DNA of 64,000 nt from Janthinobacterium sp. BJB426 (GTDB lineage Bacteria; Pseudomonadota; Gammaproteobacteria; Burkholderiales; Burkholderiaceae_D), in contig NZ_PDZL01000002.1 in assembly GCF_002735705.1 (NCBI RefSeq), forward strand, positions 248,001-312,000, in the 5' to 3' direction. The notes beneath the pieces are model-generated. The model worked only from the letters and a program-made list of their open reading frames with translations, ran no database searches and was not told the origin of the DNA. Below, piece by piece: positions 17,553 through 28,075 of the stretch (its first letter is position 1; every line of letters begins with the position of its first letter). The position numbers were made by a program, and so were the translations under genes.

Positions 17553-19445
17553 TTGAAAGAAAATATGCGTCCTCAGATCGAATTTAGCCATGTTTTAGGC
17601 GAACTTTCAGTAAATAGAAATGATCCATGTGAAGTTCTTAGAGAATTGATATCAAATTCCTATGATGCAAAAGCGACCCATATGGTATATGTACCACTAA
17701 AAGATCGACAAGGATTTATCTTTCTTGACGATGGAACTGGGTTGGATGACGAAACAAAAATTAATGGCATAACACCATGGGAAGCATTTTTCTCAATAGG
17801 AAAATCAACAAAAAAGCAAGGTGAAACTATTGGCTATAAATGTCAAGGATCAAAACTATGCTTTGCATGTGCACGAATTTTAGTTGCAACGACTCCTGAC
17901 AAAAATAAGGGGACATGGAAATATAAGACCATTGACAACCCAAGAGCCAACCTCGATACCAACTTTGATATTACACCAATTATTTCAAATAACATAAATG
18001 AAATTCTTGATTCATTTATACATGCAGCAACCGCAGATACAGCTACAGCAATCTCATATATTAAAAATGCAATAGAAGACAAAAACCTATCACCTTCCAT
18101 AACCCTTGTTCTCATTGACCATTTAGAGACTGAAGCATACCTAAAACACTTCACATTTAGCTCATCGCCAAATGAATCCTATGTTCAAAATTACATTCAA
18201 TTTTACACTCGACACGGGGACGTTCGACATTTAACAACAACACAAGGTTTTACAGCAAGCCAACGTCAACAAGTCACATCCGGCCTAAGGGCAGCTGATT
18301 TTACATTATTCGCTGACGAGCACACATCAAAAATACCATTTGGATATCCATATCTTGAGAAAGGTAATATTGATCCAAGCTTAAAAGGTCCTGCACAAAT
18401 TGCACGCTTAAGAGATGGTAGATTTTTTAGTCGATCAGCAAAAAAATTTAGCGTCGGACCAAATAAATTTTCAATTATTTTAGCAATTGATGGGAATCGG
18501 CGTGCACATGACGAGTATCCAAATCTAGGAAGAAAAGGCCAAGGAAAGTCTGGAATCAGGCTAAGTGATCAAAGAGGCGTATTCATCTCAGTTAAAGGTA
18601 TAAAAATCTGCAAATATCCCGACATTTTAACAAGAATAGATGGCTACGAGGTTTTATCTGAAGGGGATGCTGCGAGCCATTACTCTTTAATAATTGACGG
18701 AGACTTTGATTTAGTAACAAATAGAAGTGCACTTAGTAAGCGAGCATATGATACTTTGACCGATCCAAATTTTGTCTCTGAAATAAAAAAATTCCTAGAT
18801 ACACAATTCACAACTGACTATACGTTTGCGGAATTACTTTCCAGACTAAGAAGAGAAAGCTCCGAAAATTTGCTTAATGAACAAATTGAAATGTTGGAGT
18901 TAGCAAAATCCAACATTAAATCCCGGGAGAGAATTAGAATAACTGACTCCACAGGAGAAAAACACCTATTCTTATCCCCTCAACCTGGCGAAGAGTACTT
19001 GGTCGGAGTGATGTACTCTCAACTTTCTGCCCTCACTGGGAAAAACAAAGATTTTGAAAAATATTGGCGAAGGATCATAACCTTTTCAACTCAAGGCATA
19101 GATAGCTTAGGGTTACGCGACGAAAACGCGAAGTTGCCGCTACATGAAAAAAATATTTGCTCTATCGAGTACAAGTATGAATTTAACAACTTTGGCCCAT
19201 TTAATCATGCACTTGCAGTCGTTGATTTTATTGTTGCTTGGGGCGTGAATGTCGACGAGGACAAACCCGTTAGAGATACATTTACATGCTTCGGAAATGT
19301 ACGAAAAATACCTGGAAATACTTTCGAATGGGAAATTTTCGATATTGAGAATACCGACGGTGGAACATATGAAAACAAAATTACTGTAATTAATCTTCGT
19401 GAACTCATCTCAAACAGCTTCGATTGCAAATTCACCAAGCCGTAG
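17553..19445 (+). CDS. GHKL (Hsp90/MORC-like) ATPase, AT-rich orphan
   Basis: The 630-residue protein starts with a Bergerat-fold ATPase domain. It has the N-box ELISNSYDA (Glu31, Asn35), G1 box DDGTGL (Asp59/60, Gly61, Gly63) and a later glycine motif IGYKCQGSK (93-101) after FFSIGKSTKK. This resembles Hsp90, MutL and MORC-type ATPases rather than histidine kinases, as no phosphoacceptor His domain is seen. The remaining ~400 residues match no family I know. The start is TTG at 17553 with AAGGA (17540-17544) 8 bases upstream. Base composition is strongly AT-rich compared with both flanks, a sign of recent transfer. A role in phage or plasmid defence is conjecture. Confidence 0.78.
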   Translation: MKENMRPQIEFSHVLGELSVNRNDPCEVLRELISNSYDAKATHMVYVPLKDRQGFIFLDDGTGLDDETKINGITPWEAFFSIGKSTKKQGETIGYKCQGSKLCFACARILVATTPDKNKGTWKYKTIDNPRANLDTNFDITPIISNNINEILDSFIHAATADTATAISYIKNAIEDKNLSPSITLVLIDHLETEAYLKHFTFSSSPNESYVQNYIQFYTRHGDVRHLTTTQGFTASQRQQVTSGLRAADFTLFADEHTSKIPFGYPYLEKGNIDPSLKGPAQIARLRDGRFFSRSAKKFSVGPNKFSIILAIDGNRRAHDEYPNLGRKGQGKSGIRLSDQRGVFISVKGIKICKYPDILTRIDGYEVLSEGDAASHYSLIIDGDFDLVTNRSALSKRAYDTLTDPNFVSEIKKFLDTQFTTDYTFAELLSRLRRESSENLLNEQIEMLELAKSNIKSRERIRITDSTGEKHLFLSPQPGEEYLVGVMYSQLSALTGKNKDFEKYWRRIITFSTQGIDSLGLRDENAKLPLHEKNICSIEYKYEFNNFGPFNHALAVVDFIVAWGVNVDEDKPVRDTFTCFGNVRKIPGNTFEWEIFDIENTDGGTYENKITVINLRELISNSFDCKFTKP

Positions 19446-19471
19446 AAAAATTTAGGTCATATCTTACAAAA

Positions 19472-19499
19472 AAAGCCGCTGTCTCCCGACAGCGGCTTT
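19472..19499. terminator. Bidirectional terminator between the GHKL gene and purL
   Basis: AAAGCCGCTGTC and GACAGCGGCTTT form a perfect 12-bp stem with a TCCC loop. The plus-strand A-run before it becomes a T-run on the minus strand, so it is best placed to end purL transcripts, 60 bases after the purL stop. Confidence 0.85.
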
Positions 19500-19558
19500 C
19501 TCATTCCCACCCCAGCAGCAGCGCCTTGAACTTCAGCGCTGCCCCGCAAGCGAGCTAA

Positions 19559-22500
19559 TTACCCCACAAACTTCCGTGCATTCCTGAACATGCGCATCCA
19601 CGGCGAATCCTCGCCCCATGCTTCAGGGTGATAGGACTGCTGCACGCTGCGGAATACGCGCTCCGCGTGCGGCATCAGCACGGTGAAGCGGCCGTCTGGC
19701 GTGGTCACGGAGGTGATGCCTTCCGGCGAGCCGTTCGGGTTGTACGGGTACGCTTCGGTGGCGGCACCCTTGTTGTCGACGAAGCGCATGGCTTTGGTGA
19801 CTTGGGTGATGTCGCCCGTTTGCGAGAAGTCGGCGTAGCCTTCGCCGTGGGCGATGGCGATGCCGGCTTGGGTGCCGGCCATGCCGTTGAAGAAGATCGA
19901 TGGCGAATCCATCACTTCGACCATGGCAAAGCGGCCTTCGAATTTCTCCGACTTGTTGCGCGTGAATTTAGGCCAGGCGTGGGCGCCAGGGATGATGGAT
20001 TTCAAATTGCTCATCATCTGGCAGCCGTTGCAGATACCGAGGCCGAAGCTGTCCGTGCGGTTGAAGAAGCGCGCGAACTGTTCCGCCAGGCTGGCGTTGA
20101 ACAGAATCGTCTTCGCCCAGCCTTCGCCCGCGCCCAGCACGTCGCCGTACGAGAAGCCGCCCACGGCGATGACGCCCTGGAAGTCGTCCAGTTTGACGCG
20201 GCCGGCAATCAGGTCGCTCATGTGCACGTCGACAGCCGTGAAACCTGCCTGGTGCATCACGTACGCCGTCTCGATGTGCGAGTTGACGCCCTGCTCGCGC
20301 AGGATGGCGACACGCGGACGCACGCCGGTGGCGATGAATGGCGCGGCGATGTTCTCGTTCTGGTCAAACGTGACGATCGGCGACATGCCCGGATCTTGCG
20401 TGTCCAGCAGGCGGTCGTATTCCGCGTCCGCGCAAGCTGGATTGTCACGCAGGCGGGCGATGCGCCAGCTCGTTTCGCTCCACAGGCGGTGCAGTTCGGC
20501 GCGTGGCTGGGTGTAAATCAGCTTGGCGTCGCGCGTGAATTCGATCACGTCGCGGTCATTCAATTTGCCAATGATATGGCTGCAGGCGCCCAGGTTGAAG
20601 GTGCGCAGCACGTCCATGACGAGCGACTTTTCTTCCGCGCGCACCTGGATTACGGCGCCCAGCTCTTCGCTGAACAAGGCGCGCAGGGTCAGTTCGTTGC
20701 GGCGTTCCGCTACCTGGCCCGTCCAGTTCTTGGCGTCGCCCCAGTCGCTGGAGTGCTCGCCTTCCATGGTCAGCATGTCCAGGTTGACGGACATGCCCGT
20801 GTGGCCGGCAAAGGCCATTTCCGTCAGGGTGGCGTACAGGCCGCCGTCCGAACGGTCATGGTAGGCCAGCAGCTTGTCGTCGCTGTTCAATTTCTGGATG
20901 GCGGCGAAGAAGCCTTTCAGGTCTTCCGCGCTGTCCACGTCAGGCGTCTCATTGCCCAACTGGCCCATGACTTGCGCCAGAGCGGAAGCGCCCAAACGGT
21001 TCTTGCCGCGGCCCAGGTCGATCAAGATCAAGGACGTGTCGCCCTGGTCCGTTTTCAGCTGCGGCGTGAGCGACTTGCGCACGTCGGTCACTGGCGCGAA
21101 CGAGGAAACGATCAGCGACACCGGCGACGTGACGGATTTCGCCGCGCCCGTGCTCTCGTCTTTCCACGTCGTGCGCATCGACAGCGAATCCTTGCCGACC
21201 GGGATGCTGATGCCCAGCGCCGGGCACAGTTCCATGCCGACGGCTTTCACCGTGTCGTACAGGGCCGCGTCCTGGCCAGGCTGGCCGCAAGCGGCCATCC
21301 AGTTGGCGGACAATTTGATGTCGGAGATGTCGCTGATTGCTGCGGCGGCGATGTTGGTGACGGCTTCGCCCACGGCCATGCGGCCAGAAGCTGCAGCGTC
21401 GATGACGGCCAGCGGCGTGCGTTCGCCCATGGCCATCGCTTCGCCCAGATAACCTTCGAAGCTCATGGTGGTGACGGCGCAATCGGCCACCGGCACTTGC
21501 CATGGTCCCACCATCTGGTCGCGCACGGTCATGCCGCCTACGCTGCGGTCGCCGATGGTGATCAGGAAGGATTTGTCGGCCACGGTCGGCAGCAGCAGCA
21601 CTTTTTGCGCCACATCCTTCAAGTCCATGCCCGTCAAGTCAATCGCCGGGAAATCGTTGGCCACGTGGACCACGTCGCGCTGCATCTTCGGCGGCTTGCC
21701 CAGCAAGACGTCCATCGGCATGTCGACCGGCTCGTTGCCCAGTTCCGGGTCGATCAGTTTCAGCTGACGCTCTTCGGTGGCCACGCCCACGGCGGCGAAC
21801 AAACAGCGTTCGCGTTCGCACATGGCTTTGAACAGTGGCAGGCTTTCCGGCGCGATGGCCAGAACGTAGCGTTCCTGCGATTCATTGCTCCAGATTTCCT
21901 TCGGCGCCATGCCCGATTCTTCCAGCGGCACTTTGCGCAGGTCGAAAATCGCGCCGCGCTTGGCGTCGTTGGTGATTTCCGGGAACGCGTTCGACAAGCC
22001 GCCCGCACCCACGTCGTGGATCGAGATGATCGGATTGTCCGCGCCCATTTGCCAGCAGGCGTTGATGACTTCCTGGGCGCGGCGTTCCATTTCCGGATTG
22101 CCGCGCTGGACGGAATCGAAGTCCAGGTCGGCCGTGTTGCTGCCGGTGGTCATCGACGAAGCGGCGCTGCCGCCCATGCCGATGCGCATGCCCGGGCCAC
22201 CCAGCTGCACCAGCAGGCTGCCGACGGGGATGTCGTTCTTGTGCGTGTGCTGCGCCGAGATATTGCCGATGCCGCCAGCGATCATGATCGGCTTGTGGTA
22301 GCCGAACACGGCGTCTTTGTCGACGCCGACGTTCTGTTCATACGTGCGGAAGTAACCGCCCAGGACTGGACGGCCGAATTCGTTCGAGAACGCGGCGCCG
22401 CCCAGCGGGCCTTCGATCATGATTTGCAGCGGCGAAGCGATGCGTTCCGGTTTGCCGTACTGGTCCGCATCCGTACGGCCCGCCAATGGCGCCGTTACGG

Positions 22501-23596
22501 AAGCGGCCGTTTCCCAGCTGCGCACGGCGTCCGGCAGCGACAAATTCGATACCGTAAAGCCGGTCAGGCCAGCTTTCGGCTTGGCGCCGCGGCCCGTCGC
22601 GCCTTCGTCGCGAATCTCGCCGCCCGCGCCCGTGGAGGCGCCAGGGAATGGAGAAATGGCCGTCGGGTGGTTATGCGTTTCCACCTTCATCAGGGTGTGC
22701 GTCAGTTCCGTCGACGCCGCATATTCGTGGTTGGCGCCGCGCGGGTAGAAGCGCGACACGGTCGCGCCTTCCATGATGGACGAGTTGTCGCTGTAGGCGA
22801 CAACGGTGCCCTTCGGCTGCAGTTCGTGCGTGTTCTTGATCATGCCGAACAGCGACTTGGGCTGCGCCACGCCGTCAATGGTCCAGTCGGCGTTGAATAT
22901 CTTGTGGCGGCAATGCTCGCTGTTCGCCTGCGCGAACATCATCAGTTCCACGTCCGTCGGGTTGCGGCCAGCCTTGGTGAAGGCGGCGTCCAGGTAGTCG
23001 ATTTCGTCTTCCGACATCGCCAGGCCCAGTTCCGTGTTCGCCGTTTCCAGCGCTGCCTTGCCCTGCCCCAGCAAGTCGATCGATTCGAGCGGGCGCGCTT
23101 CCAGGGTGCGGAACAGGTCCTTGGCGTCGTCCGCGCTGCGCAGCACGGATTCCGTCATGCGGTCGTGCAGCAGGTCGGCCACGGCCTGTACCTGCTCGTC
23201 CGTCAATTTGCCGGCGCCAATGGCGCTGCCCAGGATGCCCGATTTCAGGTTGATGCGGAAAGCGATGCCGCGTTCGACGCGCTTGATGTGCGCCATGCCG
23301 CAGTTGTGCGCGATGTCGGTGGCTTTCGAGGCCCACGGCGAAATCGTGCCGAAACGGGGGATGACGAAGAATTCTTCGGCAGCGCCTTCCGTATTGTCAG
23401 CGTGGGCCGGCTCGCCGTACGTCAGCAAGGCGCCAAGGCGCGTGCTGTCGTCATTGGTGAGAGGCGCGCTGGCATCGATGAAATGGACATAGCGTGCTTG
23501 TACGGCAACAATCGCAGGCGAGACGGCTTGCAGTTGGCTTAACAGACGGTGGCTACGGAAATGGGACAGGGCATTGGAACCCGGCAGTATCAACAT
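19559..23596 (-). CDS. purL: Phosphoribosylformylglycinamidine synthase (single-chain)
   Basis: PurL converts formylglycinamide ribonucleotide, glutamine and ATP to the amidine in purine synthesis. The 1345-residue product is the fused large form typical of Gram-negatives. The N-terminal domain is followed by the synthetase half ([42 protein letters not shown]), then a C-terminal class I glutamine amidotransferase with [14 protein letters not shown] carrying the nucleophilic Cys and a late HGEGY His. The start at 23596 ([11 protein letters not shown]) matches the family N-terminus. The frame stays open to 23683 but that part is not conserved. No clear Shine-Dalgarno is seen. It stands alone, as purL often does. 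Confidence 0.97.
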   Translation of the reverse strand: MLILPGSNALSHFRSHRLLSQLQAVSPAIVAVQARYVHFIDASAPLTNDDSTRLGALLTYGEPAHADNTEGAAEEFFVIPRFGTISPWASKATDIAHNCGMAHIKRVERGIAFRINLKSGILGSAIGAGKLTDEQVQAVADLLHDRMTESVLRSADDAKDLFRTLEARPLESIDLLGQGKAALETANTELGLAMSEDEIDYLDAAFTKAGRNPTDVELMMFAQANSEHCRHKIFNADWTIDGVAQPKSLFGMIKNTHELQPKGTVVAYSDNSSIMEGATVSRFYPRGANHEYAASTELTHTLMKVETHNHPTAISPFPGASTGAGGEIRDEGATGRGAKPKAGLTGFTVSNLSLPDAVRSWETAASVTAPLAGRTDADQYGKPERIASPLQIMIEGPLGGAAFSNEFGRPVLGGYFRTYEQNVGVDKDAVFGYHKPIMIAGGIGNISAQHTHKNDIPVGSLLVQLGGPGMRIGMGGSAASSMTTGSNTADLDFDSVQRGNPEMERRAQEVINACWQMGADNPIISIHDVGAGGLSNAFPEITNDAKRGAIFDLRKVPLEESGMAPKEIWSNESQERYVLAIAPESLPLFKAMCERERCLFAAVGVATEERQLKLIDPELGNEPVDMPMDVLLGKPPKMQRDVVHVANDFPAIDLTGMDLKDVAQKVLLLPTVADKSFLITIGDRSVGGMTVRDQMVGPWQVPVADCAVTTMSFEGYLGEAMAMGERTPLAVIDAAASGRMAVGEAVTNIAAAAISDISDIKLSANWMAACGQPGQDAALYDTVKAVGMELCPALGISIPVGKDSLSMRTTWKDESTGAAKSVTSPVSLIVSSFAPVTDVRKSLTPQLKTDQGDTSLILIDLGRGKNRLGASALAQVMGQLGNETPDVDSAEDLKGFFAAIQKLNSDDKLLAYHDRSDGGLYATLTEMAFAGHTGMSVNLDMLTMEGEHSSDWGDAKNWTGQVAERRNELTLRALFSEELGAVIQVRAEEKSLVMDVLRTFNLGACSHIIGKLNDRDVIEFTRDAKLIYTQPRAELHRLWSETSWRIARLRDNPACADAEYDRLLDTQDPGMSPIVTFDQNENIAAPFIATGVRPRVAILREQGVNSHIETAYVMHQAGFTAVDVHMSDLIAGRVKLDDFQGVIAVGGFSYGDVLGAGEGWAKTILFNASLAEQFARFFNRTDSFGLGICNGCQMMSNLKSIIPGAHAWPKFTRNKSEKFEGRFAMVEVMDSPSIFFNGMAGTQAGIAIAHGEGYADFSQTGDITQVTKAMRFVDNKGAATEAYPYNPNGSPEGITSVTTPDGRFTVLMPHAERVFRSVQQSYHPEAWGEDSPWMRMFRNARKFVG

Positions 23597-23789
23597 GATT
23601 GGAAGGTGGTTGATGCAGCGTGGCTGCGGGTTAAAGGTAGGTATGACAATATCTTTCGTACGGCAAATTTCCTTTGCGCGCATTATACCCGTTTTACCCC
23701 TGCCTTATGACCGGAACTTGGGGCTTTGCCACCCTTTTGCCCCGCACAACGGCAGTTTTTGACACGGCAACAACACCCTCAGGCTTACC

Positions 23790-24905
23790 TCAGGCGATCA
23801 CATAGCGATTCTTGCCCTGCCGCTTGGCCAGGTACAGGGCCTCGTCGGCCAGCCGGTAGCTGTGGCCCAGTTCCTTGCCCCGGTCCAGCTCGGCCACGCC
23901 CACGCTGATCGACACGAACTGTGCCGCATGGAAGGCCGCGCTGACGGCCTCGACCAGGCCGCCGGCAAAGGCGCCCGCATCCTCGCGGCTGCCCGCGTAG
24001 ACAATGCCGAATTCCTCGCCGCCCAGGCGCCCGCACAGATGGCCCTGCGCCTTGTCCGCGATGATGGCGGCCGTGCGCACCAGTACCTCGTCGCCCGCGT
24101 CGTGGCCCTGCTGGTCGTTGATGATCTTGAAATCGTCGATATCGATCATCAGGAAATACAGCATGCCGCCCTGCGGCGCGCCATGCATCTGCTGGGCGCG
24201 CTGCGTGAACATGCGGCGGTTGTTCAGACCCGTCAGGCTGTCCTGAAAGGCCAGCCGCGTCAATTCCAGCTTGGAGTGATAGTTGCGCAATCGCAATAAA
24301 CTGAAGCTGACATTCAGCGCCAGCCCGAACAGCACACTGACGGCGATCATCAATGGCGCCCAGGACTGGTCGGGCAAGCCTGCGTTGACGGGATACAGGC
24401 CGTGGCCCACGTTCCACCACACGCCGGCCACCACGGCCAGGTAGCTGAGGCCGCCATTGAAGATGGAGGCGATGGCCAGGGTCATGAATACGCCCACGGG
24501 CAAGACCCAGAAGCTGGCGTGATGGACGGCATCGGCCATGGTGCGCAGGCCAAAGGTCAGGGTCAGCACGGCGCAGGCGCCGGTAATGGTCAGCACAGGC
24601 AAGGTGGTGCAGCGGTAGCGCACGATCAGGCTGGTCAACATGCCCAGCAGCGCCAGCACGGCGTGCGAGAAGTTCGGATGATAGGGCTCGGGCATCATCA
24701 GCCAGGTCAGGCTGTAGGCAATGATGCCCAGCAGCTGCGTGACCATGCCGACCCGGTGCAGCTCCGCAAAATAGGTGTGCTGCTGTTCGCTGTTGCCGCC
24801 AAAGGCAAGGGGGACGGCAATGCGCCGCAGGGAAGAAAGGTCAGGAACACGCATACGGGTATCGACACCAGAAAGAAGAAAAGCGCCCGGTACAGCCTTG
24901 CGCAT
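23790..24905 (-). CDS. Membrane-anchored diguanylate cyclase (GGDEF)
   Basis: This protein of about 371 residues makes cyclic di-GMP. The N-terminal half has about six membrane helices without a recognised sensory family. The C-terminal GGDEF domain (about 200-370) shows DSLTGLNNRR, MIDIDDFKIIND, the active-site GGEEF in GRLGGEEFGIV, and ADEALYLAKRQGKNR. No RxxD inhibitory site is visible five residues before GGEEF, so product feedback may be absent. Possible starts are TTG 24917, ATG 24905 and ATG 24854; none has a good Shine-Dalgarno, and 24905 is a compromise. No EAL domain is present. Confidence 0.88.
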   Translation of the reverse strand: MRKAVPGAFLLSGVDTRMRVPDLSSLRRIAVPLAFGGNSEQQHTYFAELHRVGMVTQLLGIIAYSLTWLMMPEPYHPNFSHAVLALLGMLTSLIVRYRCTTLPVLTITGACAVLTLTFGLRTMADAVHHASFWVLPVGVFMTLAIASIFNGGLSYLAVVAGVWWNVGHGLYPVNAGLPDQSWAPLMIAVSVLFGLALNVSFSLLRLRNYHSKLELTRLAFQDSLTGLNNRRMFTQRAQQMHGAPQGGMLYFLMIDIDDFKIINDQQGHDAGDEVLVRTAAIIADKAQGHLCGRLGGEEFGIVYAGSREDAGAFAGGLVEAVSAAFHAAQFVSISVGVAELDRGKELGHSYRLADEALYLAKRQGKNRYVIA

Positions 24906-25203
24906 GCCTGGCCGCAAGATTGCGCGGCATCCAACACTAGTTGTAATTAGGATACTATCATGCTAGTCAACTATGTGCTGAAATTTGCGCCCCCGTCAGC
25001 CGCGCACCGGGCGTCGACGCCATGAAATACAACGCCGCACGCCATAGGAGGCGTCCTGCGCCCTGCCCCGCGCCCGATTGCATGCATTTTGCTGGCAGTG
25101 TCGACCGGCTTTGCAGTATGCTGATAAAAAATAGTAATGCCAGGCAGATACATATATAAGAAGAGTTCCCGCAATGACCGAACAGATGAACGAGAGCTGA
25201 ACA

Positions 25204-26829
25204 ATGCCAGAAACTAGCGATTTATCTGTCCTGATCGTCGACCCGAACCCCAGCATGCGGGGCAATCTGCACAATATGCTGAACCAGGCGGCCATCACCA
25301 AGGTGGAATATGCCGTCAATTCCGGCACGGCCATCCGCCTGCTGACGAAGAAACCGTTCGACATCATCCTGTGCGAATACGATCTTGGTAGTGGCACGGA
25401 CGGCCAGGATGGCCAGCAATTGCTGGAAGACTTGCGCCACCACAAGCTGATCGGGCTGTGGACGATCTTCATCATGCTGACCTCGGAAGCCATCCACAGC
25501 AAGGTGATCAGCGCGGCCGAGCTGACCCCGTCCGACTACATATTAAAACCGTTCACCGTCGATGTGCTGAGCGGACGCATCGCGCGCGCCATCGAGCGGC
25601 GCGCCATGTTCCTGCCCACCTACCAGCTGATCGACAAGGGCGACTTGCGCGAAGCCGTGAAAAGCTGCCGCGCGGCCGAGCTGCAGCACCCGCGCCTGGC
25701 GGGCGATTTCGTCCGCCTGCGCGCCGAGCTGCATATCGCGCTCGATGAATGGAAGGAAGCGGAACAGCTGTACGGCGACATGCTGGCCACGCGCCCCATG
25801 GCCTGGGCCCACCTGGGACTGGCGCGCACCCTGTTCGAGCAGCAGCGCCACGAAGAGGCGCAGGATGCGCTGCTGGAACTGGTGGAGGTCTATCCCCGCT
25901 TCATGGCCGCCTATGACCTTCTTGCGAAGAACCATGAAGCCATGGGCCAGCAGCTGCAGGCGAAGAAAATCCTCGAGGACGCGGTGGCCATCTCGCCGCA
26001 CATGGTGCGCCGCTTGCGCCACCTGGGCGGCATCGCCTATGACACGGGCGACATCGGTGCGGCCGAACGGGCGTATAAACAGGTGGTGACGAAAGCGAAG
26101 TACTCCGAATTCCGCGACCCGGAAGACCACGTCAACCTGGTCAAGACGCTGGTCAAGAAAGGCGATGCGCCGCAGGCGAGCGGCGTGCTGCGCGACATGG
26201 AGCGCTCGCTGCGCGGCGGCGCCAACGTGGAAGCGTGCCGCGCCATCTCGGCCGCCATGCTGCATGAACTGTCGGGCAACGACATCGCCGCCGCTGGCGA
26301 ACTGCAGCTGGCCGCCGCCGCCCTGGACACGGCGCGCGGCCTGTCGACGCAGCTGAAGGTGGGCCTCGTGCAAAGCTGCCTGAAAAACAACCTGGAGCAA
26401 GCCGCGTCCGACGTCATGATGAAACTCGTCAACGAGGCCGACAGCGATGTGACGATGGAAGCGGCCGTCGACGTGTTTGAAAAAGCGGGTCGCCATGATC
26501 TGGCGCAAGGCATGGGCCAGCAGATCACGAACCAGGTGCAGGAACTGATGCAGGATGCGGCCAGCAAGTCGGAAAGCGGAGAGCTCAAGGGCGCCGTCTT
26601 CGTGCTGCGCCAGGCCCTGCGCAAGACGCCAGGCAACCTGCCCGTGCTGTTCGCCTCCGTCGACGCCATTTTGCGCCAGCTCAACATGCTGGGCTGGGAA
26701 GCCCCGCTGGCCGAACAGGCGCAGCACCAGATGCAGGTGATCCGCAAGATCGATCCCAAGCATCCGCAGCTGGAGTCGCTGAAGCAGCAGTATGCAGCCA
26801 CGCAACACAAGTATGGTATCGCTACTTGA
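25204..26829 (+). CDS. Response regulator receiver with TPR repeats
   Basis: The 541-residue protein begins with a receiver domain (about 8-125) with acidic Asp13, phosphoacceptor Asp60 in LCEYD, Thr93/Ser94 in MLTSE and Lys115 in ILKPF. The remaining 400 residues are tandem TPR-like helical pairs (AWAHLGLARTLFEQQRHEEAQ, then AYDLLAKNHEAMGQQLQAK), with no DNA-binding or enzymatic domain. Such orphan receiver-TPR proteins probably work by phosphorylation-dependent protein binding. No sensor kinase is adjacent; the upstream diguanylate cyclase is divergent across about 300 bases. Partners are unknown. Confidence 0.88.
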   Translation: MPETSDLSVLIVDPNPSMRGNLHNMLNQAAITKVEYAVNSGTAIRLLTKKPFDIILCEYDLGSGTDGQDGQQLLEDLRHHKLIGLWTIFIMLTSEAIHSKVISAAELTPSDYILKPFTVDVLSGRIARAIERRAMFLPTYQLIDKGDLREAVKSCRAAELQHPRLAGDFVRLRAELHIALDEWKEAEQLYGDMLATRPMAWAHLGLARTLFEQQRHEEAQDALLELVEVYPRFMAAYDLLAKNHEAMGQQLQAKKILEDAVAISPHMVRRLRHLGGIAYDTGDIGAAERAYKQVVTKAKYSEFRDPEDHVNLVKTLVKKGDAPQASGVLRDMERSLRGGANVEACRAISAAMLHELSGNDIAAAGELQLAAAALDTARGLSTQLKVGLVQSCLKNNLEQAASDVMMKLVNEADSDVTMEAAVDVFEKAGRHDLAQGMGQQITNQVQELMQDAASKSESGELKGAVFVLRQALRKTPGNLPVLFASVDAILRQLNMLGWEAPLAEQAQHQMQVIRKIDPKHPQLESLKQQYAATQHKYGIAT

Positions 26830-26957
26830 CACTATTACAAACCGATTGAACGCCCGCAGGCGGCCAGAAGCGGACGGCCAGAAAGATGGGCTGTATGTTG
26901 CCGCGCCTCGGACACATCAATTTAGGTGCGGTCTGATCTGACGATCGGCTCCTTGGC

Positions 26958-27851
26958 CTACTCCTTGTGACGAATAGCTTCGACAACAATCCGAAGTGCC
27001 CTCGATTCGTGGCGGCGGCTGGGATAGTAGGCATGGAGGCCAGGAAACTTCCCGCACCAGTCTTTCATGACGCTGATTAATCGGCCTTCCCGTATGTGCC
27101 CCGCCACCAGGTCTTCCGTGACAAACGCCAGGCCATTACCGCTCAAGGCCGCTTGTACCATGGGTATGGCGCTGGTAAACACGGCCTGGCCGCGCACCCG
27201 GGCTTCCACGTTGTGTCCATCATGCTGCAGTTCCCATGCGTAGATGCCGCCACTGCTTGCCAGCCGCAGCGTGATGCAGTTGTGCTTCATCAAATCTTGC
27301 AAATTGGCAGGTTGCGCATGCCAGGAAAAGTAGCCAGGCGAACCAACAATCATGGTTGGAATGTCGGGCGTGAGCCGCACGGCAATCATATCCTCCGCCA
27401 CCTGGTCTCCATACCGTACTCCGATGTCATAACGGTCCGCCGCAATATCGATCAGCTTGTAATCGGATTGAATCTCGATATTCAGGTCTGGATATTGGGG
27501 CAGCACCGGTGCCAGCCTTGGCCACAGCAGAGTATCAATAACATGGTCGATGGCAGTGATGCGCACAGTACCCGCCGGCTTGCCATTCAAATCGCTGACA
27601 GCAGCGATTTCGGCATGCACCTCATCAAGCCGCGGCGCGACATTGCTCAGCAGGCGCTCGCCTGCTTCGGTCGGCGAAACACTCCTGGTCGTACGATTGA
27701 GCAGCCGCACGCCCAGCCGGGCTTCCAGATCCCGAATGATGTGACTGAGAGTGGACTGGGACATGCCTAGCTTGATGGCGGCACGGGTGAAGCTGCGTTG
27801 GCGAGCGACCTCGAAAAATATAAGAATATCAATAATATTATCTCTGGCCAT
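26958..27851 (-). CDS. LysR-family transcriptional regulator
   Basis: This 297-residue LysR regulator has an N-terminal winged helix (residues 5-63) with FFEVARQRSFTRAA, LGMSQSTLSHIIRDLEARLG and LLNRTTRSVSPTEAG. It is followed by a periplasmic-binding-like effector domain starting near residue 90 (GTVRITAID). It is divergent from the hydrolase-MFS genes with 224 bases between the starts, the classic arrangement for a LysR protein controlling its neighbour and itself. The effector is unknown. It belongs to the subgroup often found beside oxidoreductase and efflux genes. Confidence 0.92.
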   Translation of the reverse strand: MARDNIIDILIFFEVARQRSFTRAAIKLGMSQSTLSHIIRDLEARLGVRLLNRTTRSVSPTEAGERLLSNVAPRLDEVHAEIAAVSDLNGKPAGTVRITAIDHVIDTLLWPRLAPVLPQYPDLNIEIQSDYKLIDIAADRYDIGVRYGDQVAEDMIAVRLTPDIPTMIVGSPGYFSWHAQPANLQDLMKHNCITLRLASSGGIYAWELQHDGHNVEARVRGQAVFTSAIPMVQAALSGNGLAFVTEDLVAGHIREGRLISVMKDWCGKFPGLHAYYPSRRHESRALRIVVEAIRHKE

Positions 27852-28075
27852 TTGAACAATTCCTGAAGCCGGCTGTTAAGGGTATCCCGTCGTATTGCCT
27901 TGCAAGCGATGATACCAACTGGAATGTGCGATTTTTAATATAAATATACAGAGTATTCATGGCTCCTGCACATATGCCTGTTCGAGATTTCGGTGCGCAG
28001 GTGCCTTAAGCGCGACGTACGATGCACGTCAACGCATACCAAGTGCCCCATACCTAACGAACTGGAGAAGCAGAC

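Noticed and set aside
19628-23542. A 1304-codon open frame on the plus strand opposite purL
   Set aside because: It is the antisense shadow of a long GC-rich gene; it has no ribosome site and shows His/Arg/Ala-rich shadow composition, while purL on the other strand is unmistakable.
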